Position numbers and translations under genes: made by a program | Part shown: piece after piece, positions 1 to 6,581 of the stretch | How the letters are laid out: the number at the start of each line of letters is the position of its first letter | How positions within the stretch are numbered: the stretch's first letter is position 1 | Notes under the pieces: model-generated | Told to the model about the DNA's origin: nothing | Seen by the model: only the letters and a program-made list of their open reading frames with translations | The model's database searches: none | Assembly: GCA_017936725.1 (NCBI GenBank) | Contig: JAGBEZ010000066.1 | Span: 1 to 7,109 of the forward strand | From: Agathobacter sp. | Lineage (GTDB): Bacteria; Bacillota_A; Clostridia; Lachnospirales; Lachnospiraceae | DNA: 7,109 nt | Direction of reading: 5' to 3'

Positions 1-635
1 TATACATGATATATGATACCATGCGCAACATCGGACGTATGGCTTTTCCTATATATTGCTTTCTTTTGGTTGAGGGTTTTATGCATACGAGAAGTGTAGC
101 AAAATATGCAGGACGTCTTGCAGTGTTTGCTTTGATTTCCGAAATACCATTTGATTTTGCAATGGAAGGAAAATGGTGGGCTCTGGAGAATAGCAATGTA
201 TTCTTTACGCTGGTGCTGGGGCTTCTGGCAATGTGGGCGGTGTCCTATATCGAGAAATTCTATGTACTTTGGCAGGAGAAACAGCTTAATCCGATTTTAG
301 GGCGCATAGTAACGATTGTAGCAGGACTATTGGTAGCGGTAGGATTGGGCAACTTTGCGGAGAAGGTGCTTTATTCGGATTATGGTTTAGGAGGAGTAGT
401 AGCAATTCTTGCGATGTATTTACTCCGAAATCAAAAAGAAGTTGCCTTTGCAATAGGGACTTTGGTGCTTGCGATTTTCTGCGGAAGTTCAGAAGTTTTT
501 GCTTTATTTACATTATTTTTCTTGCAAAGATATGACGGCACGCGTGGTAAGAGTATGAAGTATGTATTTTATGCCTTTTATCCTGCGCATCTGCTAATTT
601 TAGCTTTGATTTGTAGGTTATTTGTAGTAAAATAA
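1..635 (+). CDS. TraX-like integral membrane protein, 5'-truncated by the window edge
   Basis: The frame is open to the left edge, and the first visible ATG (position 6) lies in the middle of the conserved region, so the real start is upstream. The protein is very hydrophobic, with about six or seven membrane-spanning stretches separated by short charged loops. Recognisable blocks are NIGRMAFPIYCFLLVEGF near the visible start, ALISEIPFDFAM shortly after, and a C-terminal FYAFYPAHLLILALI segment. These match the TraX family (Pfam TraX), named after the F-plasmid protein that N-acetylates F pilin and thought to be a membrane acyltransferase. In chromosomal Firmicute copies the substrate is unknown, and no conjugation gene is visible here, so a role in pilin acetylation should not be assumed. 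It ends 35 bp before dnaE with no obvious terminator in the gap. The family call is fairly sure; the biochemical role is not. Confidence 0.85.
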   Translation, partial: YMIYDTMRNIGRMAFPIYCFLLVEGFMHTRSVAKYAGRLAVFALISEIPFDFAMEGKWWALENSNVFFTLVLGLLAMWAVSYIEKFYVLWQEKQLNPILGRIVTIVAGLLVAVGLGNFAEKVLYSDYGLGGVVAILAMYLLRNQKEVAFAIGTLVLAIFCGSSEVFALFTLFFLQRYDGTRGKSMKYVFYAFYPAHLLILALICRLFVVK

Positions 636-670
636 AAGGTAGTAAAGACAGTTATAGAAAGGAGCCACCT

Positions 671-3600
671 ATGGGTTTTGTACACTTGCATACGCATACC
701 GAGTATAGTTTATTAGATGGTTCAAATAAAATAAAAAATTATGTGAAACGTGTAAAAGAATTGGGCATGAATGCTGCAGCAATTACCGATCACGGTGTCA
801 TGTATGGTGTCGTAGACTTTTATAAAGCAGCAAGAGATGAGGGGATAAATCCGATCATTGGCTGTGAAATCTATGTGGCACCAAATAGCAGATTCGATCG
901 TGAAATCAGTCATGGAGATGACAAATATTATCATCTTGTACTCTTAGCGGAAAATAACAAGGGCTATGAAAATCTGATGAAAATCGTGTCTATTGGTTTT
1001 ACAGACGGATATTATTATAGACCTCGTGTAGACTTTGAAATCTTAGAGAAGTATCACGAAGGTCTGATAGCGCTGTCTGCATGTTTGGCAGGTGAGATTC
1101 CTCGTTATTTGATGCGAGGATTTTATGAGGAAGCCAAAAAGACAGCAGAAAAATATAGAGATTGCTTTGGGCCAGAGAATTTCTTTTTGGAATTACAGGA
1201 TCACGGAATCGCAGAACAGAAGCGAGTAAACAACGACCTTTTGCGTATGAGCCAGGAAACAGGTATCGAACTGGTATGTACGAATGATATTCACTATACC
1301 TACGAAGAAGACGTGGAGTCACATGATGTGCTTCTTTGCATTCAGACAGGGAAAAAAGTATCCGACGAAGACCGCATGCGCTATACTGGCGGACAGTATT
1401 ATGTCAAGAGTGAGCAGGACATGATGTGTCTTTTTCCATATGCCTTAGAGGCGGTTTCGAATACGCAGAAAATCGCAGACCGCTGTCATGTAGAACTCGA
1501 ATTTGGAAATTACAAGATTCCAAAGTATGAGGTGCCAGAAGGATTTTCGAATGCGAAAGAATTCCTGGTACATATTTGTGATGAAGGCTTTAAGGAAAAA
1601 TACGAAAACAATACGGAATATACCGATGAAGATCGAAAACAAATATACGCAGATATGGAGTATGAGCTTGGTATCATCGAAAAGATGGGCTTTGTGGAAT
1701 ACATCCTTATCGTTTGGGATTACATCAACTGGTGCAGAAACCATGACTGCTGGGTAGGACCAGGACGAGGTTCGGCTGCAGGCAGCCGTGTATGTTATTG
1801 TACCGGTATTACCAACGTAGACCCTGTAAAATACAATCTGCTTTTTGAACGATTCCTAAATCCGGAACGTGTATCCATGCCAGATATTGACGTGGACTTC
1901 GAATACGCAGAGCGTTATCGTGCAATTGAATATGTAACCGAGAAATACGGAAAAGACTCTGTGACACAGATTACAACCTTTGGTACGATGGCGGCGCGAG
2001 GTGTTATCAAGGCAGTAGGAAAGGCACTTGATTTCCCATATGCCGATATGGACAAATTGGCAAAGATGGTGCCAATGGAACTGAACATTACGATAGATAA
2101 AGCGCTTCAGATGAATCCTGAACTGCGTTCAGTATACGAAGGAGACCGTGCAATGCACGATTTAATCGACATGGCGAAGAAGTTAGAGGGTCTTCCAAAC
2201 CATGTTTCGGTGCATGCAGCAGGTGTCGTCATCTATCCTGGCATCGCAAGTGACTATGTGCCTTTAGGACGTGCCAGCGATGGTACACCTACAGCAGAGT
2301 ACAATATGGTACAGCTCGAAGAACTCGGACTTCTCAAGATGGACTTCCTTGGACTTCGTACCCTTACTGTATTAAAAGATGCAGTAAAGAATGTAAAGAA
2401 ATCAAAAGGTATCGATATCGATATTGACCACATTGATTTTAATGATAAAGCAGTATTAGATTTCATTGGAACAGGGCGAACCGAAGGTGTGTTTCAGTTA
2501 GAATCTGGCGGTATGCAGAACTTCATGCGTGAACTAAAGCCACAGAGCTTTGAAGATATCGTAGCAGGAATTTCCCTGTATCGACCAGGTCCTATGGACT
2601 TTATCCCAGATTATATCCGCGGTAAAAACAATCAGGAGTCGATTACCTATGTGACACCTGAGTTAGAAAGCATTTTGGAGCCTACCTATGGCTGCATCGT
2701 TTATCAGGAACAGGTAATGCAGATTGTACAAAAATTGGCAGGCTATACGATGGGACAGGCGGATAATATTCGTCGTGCCATGAGTAAAAAGAAGCAGTAT
2801 GTCATTGACGCAGAGCGAAAGAACTTTGTTTACGGAAACGAAGAACAGGGGATTAAGGGATGTGTCGCAAATGGTATTTCGGAAAAAGCCGCAAACAGCA
2901 TTTACGATTCCATGGTTGACTTTGCGAAATATGCGTTCAACAAATCCCATGCGGCAGCATATGCTGTCATTAGTGTGCAGACGGCATGGCTCAAATACTA
3001 CTATCCAGTAGAATTTATGGCGGCACTTATGACTTCTGTTATCGACAACTCTGCTAAGGCTGCAGAATATTTAAATCACTGCAAGGAACTGGATATCGAT
3101 GTGCTTCCACCAGACATCAACGCTGGCTGGGGTGAATTTACCGCAGAGGGACCAAACGTCCGCTACGGCTTATATGCGATAAAGAGTTTGGGACGTCCTG
3201 TCATCGATAAGATAGTGGAAGAGCGAAAGATTGGCGGACCATACCGAACCTTACAGGATTTTATTGAACGAGTTGCAGAGCGTGATGTCAATAAGCGTGC
3301 TGTAGAAAATCTCATCAAAGCAGGCGCTTGCGATAGTTTAGATGGTACACGTAAGCAGATGACATTTGTTTACGCATCGATGATTGATCAGGTGACTTCT
3401 AAGAAAAAATCATCGATTACGGGACAGATGACGCTCTTTGATTTTGCTTCCGAAGAGGAAAAGGCGGATTATGAAATCCAGTATCCAGATGTTGGAGAAT
3501 TTCCAAAAGAAATGCTCTTAGGCTTTGAGAAAGAAGTGTTGGGCATCTATTTAAGTGGTCATCCACTCGAAGAGTATACGGAGAAAATCCGTAAGAATAT

Positions 3601-4195
3601 CAATGCGGTAGCCTCAGACTTTGCACTTATGGAAGCAGAAGAAGGCAATCTGGATGTTATGAAGAATGGCGCAGAGAGCCAAGTGAAGGTAAAGGATAAC
3701 CAGCATGTCATTGTGGGTGGTCTGATTGCGGAAAAGAAGGTAACATTTACGCGTAACAATAAAGCAATGGCGTATATTACGATAGAGGATTTGACAGGTA
3801 CCGTAGAGGTTATTATTTTCCCACGTGATTACGAGAAGTATCAGAGGTATTTGAATACCGATGAAAAAGTGTTTGTCGTAGGGCATGCTTCTGTGGAAGA
3901 TGATAAAGATGGAAAGATTATATGTGAACGAATCGTGCCATTTGATGAAACAAATTGCGAGCTTTGGTTCCAGTTTGCAACGATAGAGGCTTATAAAGAA
4001 AAAGAGCAGGTGCTTATGGACATATTACGTGATTCTGACGGAAATGACGAAGTCGTTATCTATGTAGCAAATCCAAGAGCAATCAAACGTTTGGGCAAAA
4101 ATCAGACGATTGGCGTAAATGAAGAATTATTGCAGATATTGACGAAATACCTTGGAGAGAAAAATGTCAAGGTCGTAGAAAAATCTATTGAGTAG
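671..4195 (+). CDS. dnaE: DNA polymerase III alpha subunit (DnaE)
   Basis: Complete 1174-residue replicative polymerase subunit, which adds dNTPs to a primed template at the fork. In Firmicutes with a second polymerase, PolC, DnaE mainly extends primers and makes lagging strand; PolC is not visible here. Seen in order: an N-terminal PHP domain with HLHTH (5-9), TDHG (39-42), GCE (64-66) and NDIH (205-208); GPGRGSAAGS (363-372); the PDIDVDF palm motif with catalytic Asp405 and Asp407; the third catalytic Asp558 in KMDFLGLRT; fingers motifs YRPGPMDF (637-644) and FAKYAFNKSHAAAYA (751-765); a helix-hairpin-helix region from about 808 to 892; a clamp-binding motif QMTLF (919-923); and an OB fold at about 1012-1090. 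Length is close to the E. coli protein. ATG 671 follows AGAAAGGAG with 6-nt spacing, and the PHP motif begins at once, which fixes the start. No frameshift seen. The DnaE1 versus DnaE3 subclass was not resolved. Confidence 0.98.
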   Translation: MGFVHLHTHTEYSLLDGSNKIKNYVKRVKELGMNAAAITDHGVMYGVVDFYKAARDEGINPIIGCEIYVAPNSRFDREISHGDDKYYHLVLLAENNKGYENLMKIVSIGFTDGYYYRPRVDFEILEKYHEGLIALSACLAGEIPRYLMRGFYEEAKKTAEKYRDCFGPENFFLELQDHGIAEQKRVNNDLLRMSQETGIELVCTNDIHYTYEEDVESHDVLLCIQTGKKVSDEDRMRYTGGQYYVKSEQDMMCLFPYALEAVSNTQKIADRCHVELEFGNYKIPKYEVPEGFSNAKEFLVHICDEGFKEKYENNTEYTDEDRKQIYADMEYELGIIEKMGFVEYILIVWDYINWCRNHDCWVGPGRGSAAGSRVCYCTGITNVDPVKYNLLFERFLNPERVSMPDIDVDFEYAERYRAIEYVTEKYGKDSVTQITTFGTMAARGVIKAVGKALDFPYADMDKLAKMVPMELNITIDKALQMNPELRSVYEGDRAMHDLIDMAKKLEGLPNHVSVHAAGVVIYPGIASDYVPLGRASDGTPTAEYNMVQLEELGLLKMDFLGLRTLTVLKDAVKNVKKSKGIDIDIDHIDFNDKAVLDFIGTGRTEGVFQLESGGMQNFMRELKPQSFEDIVAGISLYRPGPMDFIPDYIRGKNNQESITYVTPELESILEPTYGCIVYQEQVMQIVQKLAGYTMGQADNIRRAMSKKKQYVIDAERKNFVYGNEEQGIKGCVANGISEKAANSIYDSMVDFAKYAFNKSHAAAYAVISVQTAWLKYYYPVEFMAALMTSVIDNSAKAAEYLNHCKELDIDVLPPDINAGWGEFTAEGPNVRYGLYAIKSLGRPVIDKIVEERKIGGPYRTLQDFIERVAERDVNKRAVENLIKAGACDSLDGTRKQMTFVYASMIDQVTSKKKSSITGQMTLFDFASEEEKADYEIQYPDVGEFPKEMLLGFEKEVLGIYLSGHPLEEYTEKIRKNINAVASDFALMEAEEGNLDVMKNGAESQVKVKDNQHVIVGGLIAEKKVTFTRNNKAMAYITIEDLTGTVEVIIFPRDYEKYQRYLNTDEKVFVVGHASVEDDKDGKIICERIVPFDETNCELWFQFATIEAYKEKEQVLMDILRDSDGNDEVVIYVANPRAIKRLGKNQTIGVNEELLQILTKYLGEKNVKVVEKSIE

Positions 4196-4210
4196 AGGGG
4201 GCAGGAAGAT

Positions 4211-5182
4211 ATGTCAAAAAAGGTAGAAACAATTGGTGTACTTACAAGTGGTGGAGACGCACCAGGAATGAATGCAGCGATGCGTGCAGTTGTTCGTGAG
4301 GCATTATTTAAAGGGAAAAAAGTAAAAGGTATTTCCAGAGGATTTGCCGGACTTTTAAATGAAGATATTTTTGATATGACAGCATCGGATGTTTCTGAAA
4401 CGATCGCCCGTGGAGGTACGAAGTTACAGACGGCTCGTTGTACGGAATTTGTGGATCCAGATGTACAGAAGATGGCTGCAGAAATCTGTAAGAAACATGG
4501 CATCGATGCGCTTGTTGTAATCGGTGGAGATGGCTCTTTCCGAGGAGCATTAGCACTGGCAAAACATGGAATCAACACGGTTGGTGTTCCAGGAACGATT
4601 GACTTAGATATTGCATGTACCGATTATACGATTGGTTTTGATACTGCGATTAATACTGCAATGGAAGCAATCGATAAAATCCGTGATACTTCCAAATCAC
4701 ATGACCGTTGTACTATCATCGAAGTTATGGGACGTCATGCGGGTTATATCGCATTGTGGTGTGGTATCGCCTGTGGTGCAGAGGACATTCTTTTGCCAGA
4801 AAAATACAACCACAACGAGCAGGAAATTATTAATCATGTAATTGAGCATCGTAAGAAGGGAAAACAGCATCACATCCTCATTAACGCAGAAGGTATTGGT
4901 CATTCTGCGTCTATGGCGAAGCGTATCGAAGCAGCAACTGGCATGGAAACACGTGCTTCTATCTTAGGCTACATGCAGCGAGGCGGCGTACCTACCTGTA
5001 AGGACCGTGTGTATGCTTCCGTGATGGGGGCGATGGCGGTAGATATTCTTTGTGAAGGCAAAGAAAATCGTGTCGTAGCGTATAAGAATGGGGAATTTTG
5101 CGATTTTGACATGGCAGAAGCGTTAGAGATGAAGAAAGATATTCCAGATTATATGCATTATATTTCTAAGAGCCTTATCTAA
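4211..5182 (+). CDS. pfkA: ATP-dependent 6-phosphofructokinase
   Basis: Full-length (323 residues; the bacterial enzyme is about 320) cytosolic glycolytic kinase that converts fructose 6-phosphate plus ATP to fructose 1,6-bisphosphate, normally an allosteric tetramer. Visible motifs: TSGGDAPGMNA (12-22); Arg25 and Arg29, matching the effector-site arginines; GGTKLQTARC with Arg76; GGDGS (105-109); GTIDLD (128-133) with the catalytic Asp131; and EVMGRHAG (171-178). Gly108 in GGDGS and Gly128 before TID are the ATP-type residues; pyrophosphate-dependent relatives usually have Asp and Lys there. Two positions are unusual: Leu132 replaces the Asn of the common TIDND motif, and Tyr254 (LGYMQRGG) replaces the His of LGHIQRGG that contacts fructose 6-phosphate in the E. 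coli enzyme. The catalytic Asp and the following Asp133 are kept, so it is probably active. It starts 15 bp after dnaE behind a purine-rich AGGGGGCAGGAAG, so the two are probably one transcript. The palindrome begins 8 bp after its stop. Confidence 0.97.
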   Translation: MSKKVETIGVLTSGGDAPGMNAAMRAVVREALFKGKKVKGISRGFAGLLNEDIFDMTASDVSETIARGGTKLQTARCTEFVDPDVQKMAAEICKKHGIDALVVIGGDGSFRGALALAKHGINTVGVPGTIDLDIACTDYTIGFDTAINTAMEAIDKIRDTSKSHDRCTIIEVMGRHAGYIALWCGIACGAEDILLPEKYNHNEQEIINHVIEHRKKGKQHHILINAEGIGHSASMAKRIEAATGMETRASILGYMQRGGVPTCKDRVYASVMGAMAVDILCEGKENRVVAYKNGEFCDFDMAEALEMKKDIPDYMHYISKSLI

Positions 5183-5189
5183 GATATAC

Positions 5190-5217
5190 GTGTCATGCAG
5201 TTAGACTTATATTTCGT
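5190..5217 (+). repeat. Left terminal arm of the palindrome
   Basis: This 28-nt arm begins GTGTCATGCAGTTAGA and is complementary to 5381-5408 at 26 positions. The two mismatches are C5206 against A5392 and C5215 against A5383. It starts 8 bp after the pfkA stop codon. A TA dinucleotide lies one base outside it (5187-5188). Confidence 0.9.
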
Positions 5218-5380
5218 TCCAATTCAACTTTCTAGTATCTCTAAGTGGGCATACTTTTTAGTTGATATTACATGTGCCATGCTTAAACTCGGTGCAAGTG
5301 CGGCACCTCAAACAGGCGCACGGCACATGACATTTAAAAAAGCATGCCCACTAAGAGCTACACGAAAGTCTCATAATGTC

Positions 5381-5408
5381 ACAAAATATAAATCTAACTG
5401 CATGACAC
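5381..5408 (-). repeat. Right terminal arm of the palindrome
   Basis: This is the reverse-complement partner of 5190-5217 and ends TCTAACTGCATGACAC. A TA dinucleotide lies one base outside it (5410-5411), mirroring the left side. It ends 68 bp before the preferred start of the downstream methyltransferase gene. Confidence 0.9.
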
Positions 5409-5464
5409 TTACACTTTGAATAAGGAAATAGAAGGTGTTTAGACGTAGTTTTCTGAATAGATAT

Positions 5465-5476
5465 GAGGACAAGAAA
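5465..5476 (+). promoter_or_regulatory. Ribosome binding site that favours ATG 5477 as the methyltransferase start
   Basis: GAGG at 5465-5468 is followed by 8 nt and then ATG 5477. A competing in-frame GTG at 5435 also has a candidate site, AAGGA at 5422-5426 with 8-nt spacing. It would add 14 residues (MFRRSFLNRYEDKK) that do not look like the family N-terminus. TrmH-like proteins of this group typically begin with MITSTSN-type sequence, which starts at 5477. Confidence 0.65.
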
Positions 5477-6283
5477 ATGATTACCAGTACCAGTAACCAA
5501 CAAATGAAAAATATAAGTGTATTACTTAAGAAAAGTAAAGAGCGAAGAAATTCAAAGACATTCGTTGTTGAAGGTCCGCGAATGGTGGTGGAAGCACCTT
5601 TGGAAAAACTAAAAGCGGTATATGTCTCTGAGAATTTTGAAAATAATGAGGAAAACAAAGCGTTACTATCTGAACTGAAAAATAAGTGCACGCAGGCAAA
5701 TGCCATCTACGAAGTAGTGGCAGACAACGTATTTAAAAGTGTTTCGGATACACAAACACCACAGGGAATCATGGCGGTGGTTGCGATGCCAGAGTATTCA
5801 TTAGAGGACTTAATGGCGGGAGACAAGAGCCACCTACTTATTTTGGAAAGTATCCAGGATCCAGGGAATCTCGGTACAATGGTGCGTACAGGAGAAGGCG
5901 CAGGCGTGACAGGCATCATTATGAATAAAACGACGGTGGATTTGTTTAATCCGAAGACGATTCGTTCGACGATGGGAAGTATTTATCGTGTGCCATTCTA
6001 TGTGACCGAGGATTTGCCTGCACTGATGAAACAGTTGCAGGAAAAAGGGATTTCTCTTTATGCGGCGCATTTAAAAGGCGAGCATTCCTATGATGAAGAA
6101 GACTATACGTCAGGCTGTGGCTTTTTGATTGGAAATGAGGGAAATGGCTTGTCGGATGAAATTGCAAATCTTGCGGATACTTATATTAAGATTCCGATGG
6201 AAGGACAGGTAGAGTCTTTAAATGCTGCGATTTCTGCGACACTTCTTATGTATGAAGCAAATCGCCAACGCCGCAAAAAATAA
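5477..6283 (+). CDS. TrmH/SpoU-family RNA 2'-O-ribose methyltransferase
   Basis: 268 residues. It is predicted to transfer a methyl group from S-adenosylmethionine to a ribose 2'-OH in rRNA or tRNA. The N-terminal ~100 residues, with KKSKERRNSKTFVVEGPRMV early on, resemble the SpoU substrate-binding domain. The C-terminal half is a SPOUT (trefoil-knot) methyltransferase with all three signature motifs: motif 1 IQDPGNLGTMVRT with Asn131 and Arg137; motif 2 GNEGNGLSDE (219-228); and motif 3 IPMEGQVESLNAA (239-251) with Glu246, Ser247 and Asn249. Arg137 and the motif 3 residues are the usual catalytic and cofactor-binding positions. Family members include RlmB, TrmH and the Bacillus YsgA type; the target nucleotide cannot be told from the sequence. 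ATG 5477 is preferred over the in-frame GTG 5435. The gene follows the palindrome and leads a close-packed set with the small protein 15 bp downstream. The family is sure; the substrate is unknown. Confidence 0.93.
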   Translation: MITSTSNQQMKNISVLLKKSKERRNSKTFVVEGPRMVVEAPLEKLKAVYVSENFENNEENKALLSELKNKCTQANAIYEVVADNVFKSVSDTQTPQGIMAVVAMPEYSLEDLMAGDKSHLLILESIQDPGNLGTMVRTGEGAGVTGIIMNKTTVDLFNPKTIRSTMGSIYRVPFYVTEDLPALMKQLQEKGISLYAAHLKGEHSYDEEDYTSGCGFLIGNEGNGLSDEIANLADTYIKIPMEGQVESLNAAISATLLMYEANRQRRKK

Positions 6284-6298
6284 GGAAGGAAGTATATT

Positions 6299-6565
6299 AT
6301 GCGAATTTGGGTTAAAGTATTTGATGATAATGCCCATATGTTACATTCTGAAACAATTGAAGATTATAGTGAGGAAACTCGCACACACAAAGTTTTTCAT
6401 GCATTACACGAAGCGTGTAATCGTCTTGATTTGGGAAAACCTATTTGGCTGGATTCCAATATTAAGGAGTTTAAACGTCTGGCAAAAACAAGGTTTTATC
6501 AGGACAATTTTGTGGAAGAGATTGAGTTTCAGTTTCTTGAGTTGCATGTGATCGAAGAAGATTAA
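6299..6565 (+). CDS. Small acidic protein of unknown function (88 aa)
   Basis: I recognise this as the kind of small conserved hypothetical protein found in Lachnospiraceae, but I know of no assigned function. It starts MRIWVKVF, carries a central THKVFHALHEACNRLDL stretch (29-45) that should be helical, then KPIWLDSNIKEFKR (47-60) and KTRFYQDNF (63-71), and ends in an acidic tail with EED (86-88). Asp and Glu clearly outnumber Lys and Arg. No signal peptide, membrane segment or metal-binding Cys/His cluster is seen, so it is probably cytosolic. The strong site AAGGAAGGA (6282-6290) overlaps the methyltransferase stop codon and sits 8 nt before the ATG, so the gene is well placed for translation. 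The gap to the alarmone synthetase is 16 bp. A competing reading frame (6222-6551) overlaps it but lacks comparable support. Its position suggests a link to RNA modification or stringent signalling, by context only. Confidence 0.87.
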   Translation: MRIWVKVFDDNAHMLHSETIEDYSEETRTHKVFHALHEACNRLDLGKPIWLDSNIKEFKRLAKTRFYQDNFVEEIEFQFLELHVIEED

Positions 6566-6566
6566 T

Positions 6567-6574
6567 GGGGGAGG
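6567..6574 (+). promoter_or_regulatory. Strong ribosome binding site of the alarmone synthetase
   Basis: GGGGGAGG lies 7 nt before ATG 6582 and directly follows the stop codon of the small protein. It fixes the start of the truncated synthetase and supports translation as part of the same transcript. Confidence 0.8.
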
Positions 6575-6581
6575 TTTTTCG

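Larger units (their letters stand above)
5190..5408. repeat. 219-bp imperfect palindrome, MITE-like element or long structured hairpin
   Basis: The non-coding gap between pfkA and the methyltransferase folds back on itself about its centre, near 5299. The outer arms 5190-5217 and 5381-5408 pair over 28 positions with two mismatches, and the outermost 16 bp (GTGTCATGCAGTTAGA and its complement) are perfect. Moving inward, 5227-5259 pairs with 5337-5369 including ACTTTC, AGTGGGCAT and a T/A run; 5271-5282 (CATGTGCCATGC) pairs with 5318-5329; and GGTGC (5291-5295) pairs with GCACC (5303-5307) around a 7-nt loop. Unpaired bulges lie at 5218-5226/5370-5380 and 5260-5270/5330-5336. There is no U-run after either end, so it is not a standard intrinsic terminator on either strand. 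Short open frames crossing it only reflect the repeat. The fold is certain from the sequence; whether it is a mobile element, an RNA or a processing site is inference. Confidence 0.9.

Noticed and set aside
1771..1815. DnaE GSRVCYC after the GRGSAAG motif, where hydrophobic residues are more usual
   Set aside because: The surrounding catalytic motifs are intact and I cannot tell from memory whether this Arg/Cys pattern is rare in the lineage; not strong enough to report as a finding.
4102..4578. 158-codon minus-strand open frame at the dnaE-pfkA junction
   Set aside because: It lies antisense to two clear genes, has low-complexity Ser/Pro/Phe-rich composition and no family features; it is a shadow.
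5190..5408. Palindrome as an intrinsic (rho-independent) transcription terminator
   Set aside because: No U-rich tract follows the stem on either strand; the only T/A runs (5255-5259 and 5336-5341) are inside the paired arms.
5195..5419. Open reading frame of 74 codons over the palindrome
   Set aside because: Both its start and end lie in the inverted repeat. The same MQLDLYFV peptide is encoded from the other strand at the right arm, there is no ribosome binding site of note, and the peptide has no recognisable domain. It is a by-product of the palindrome.
5416..5443. Possible sigma-A promoter TTGAAT, 16-nt spacer, TTTAGA before the methyltransferase
   Set aside because: The -10 matches the consensus at only three positions and the spacer is short. 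In AT-rich DNA this is weak, although some promoter near here would make sense if the palindrome stops upstream transcription.
5371..5706. Minus-strand open frame of 111 codons
   Set aside because: It is antisense to the start of the methyltransferase gene and runs into the palindrome; no ribosome binding site or domain supports it.
6222..6551. Plus-strand 109-codon frame overlapping the 88-residue gene
   Set aside because: It begins inside the methyltransferase gene in another frame, lacks its own ribosome binding site and has no protein-like conserved pattern, whereas the 6299 frame has both.
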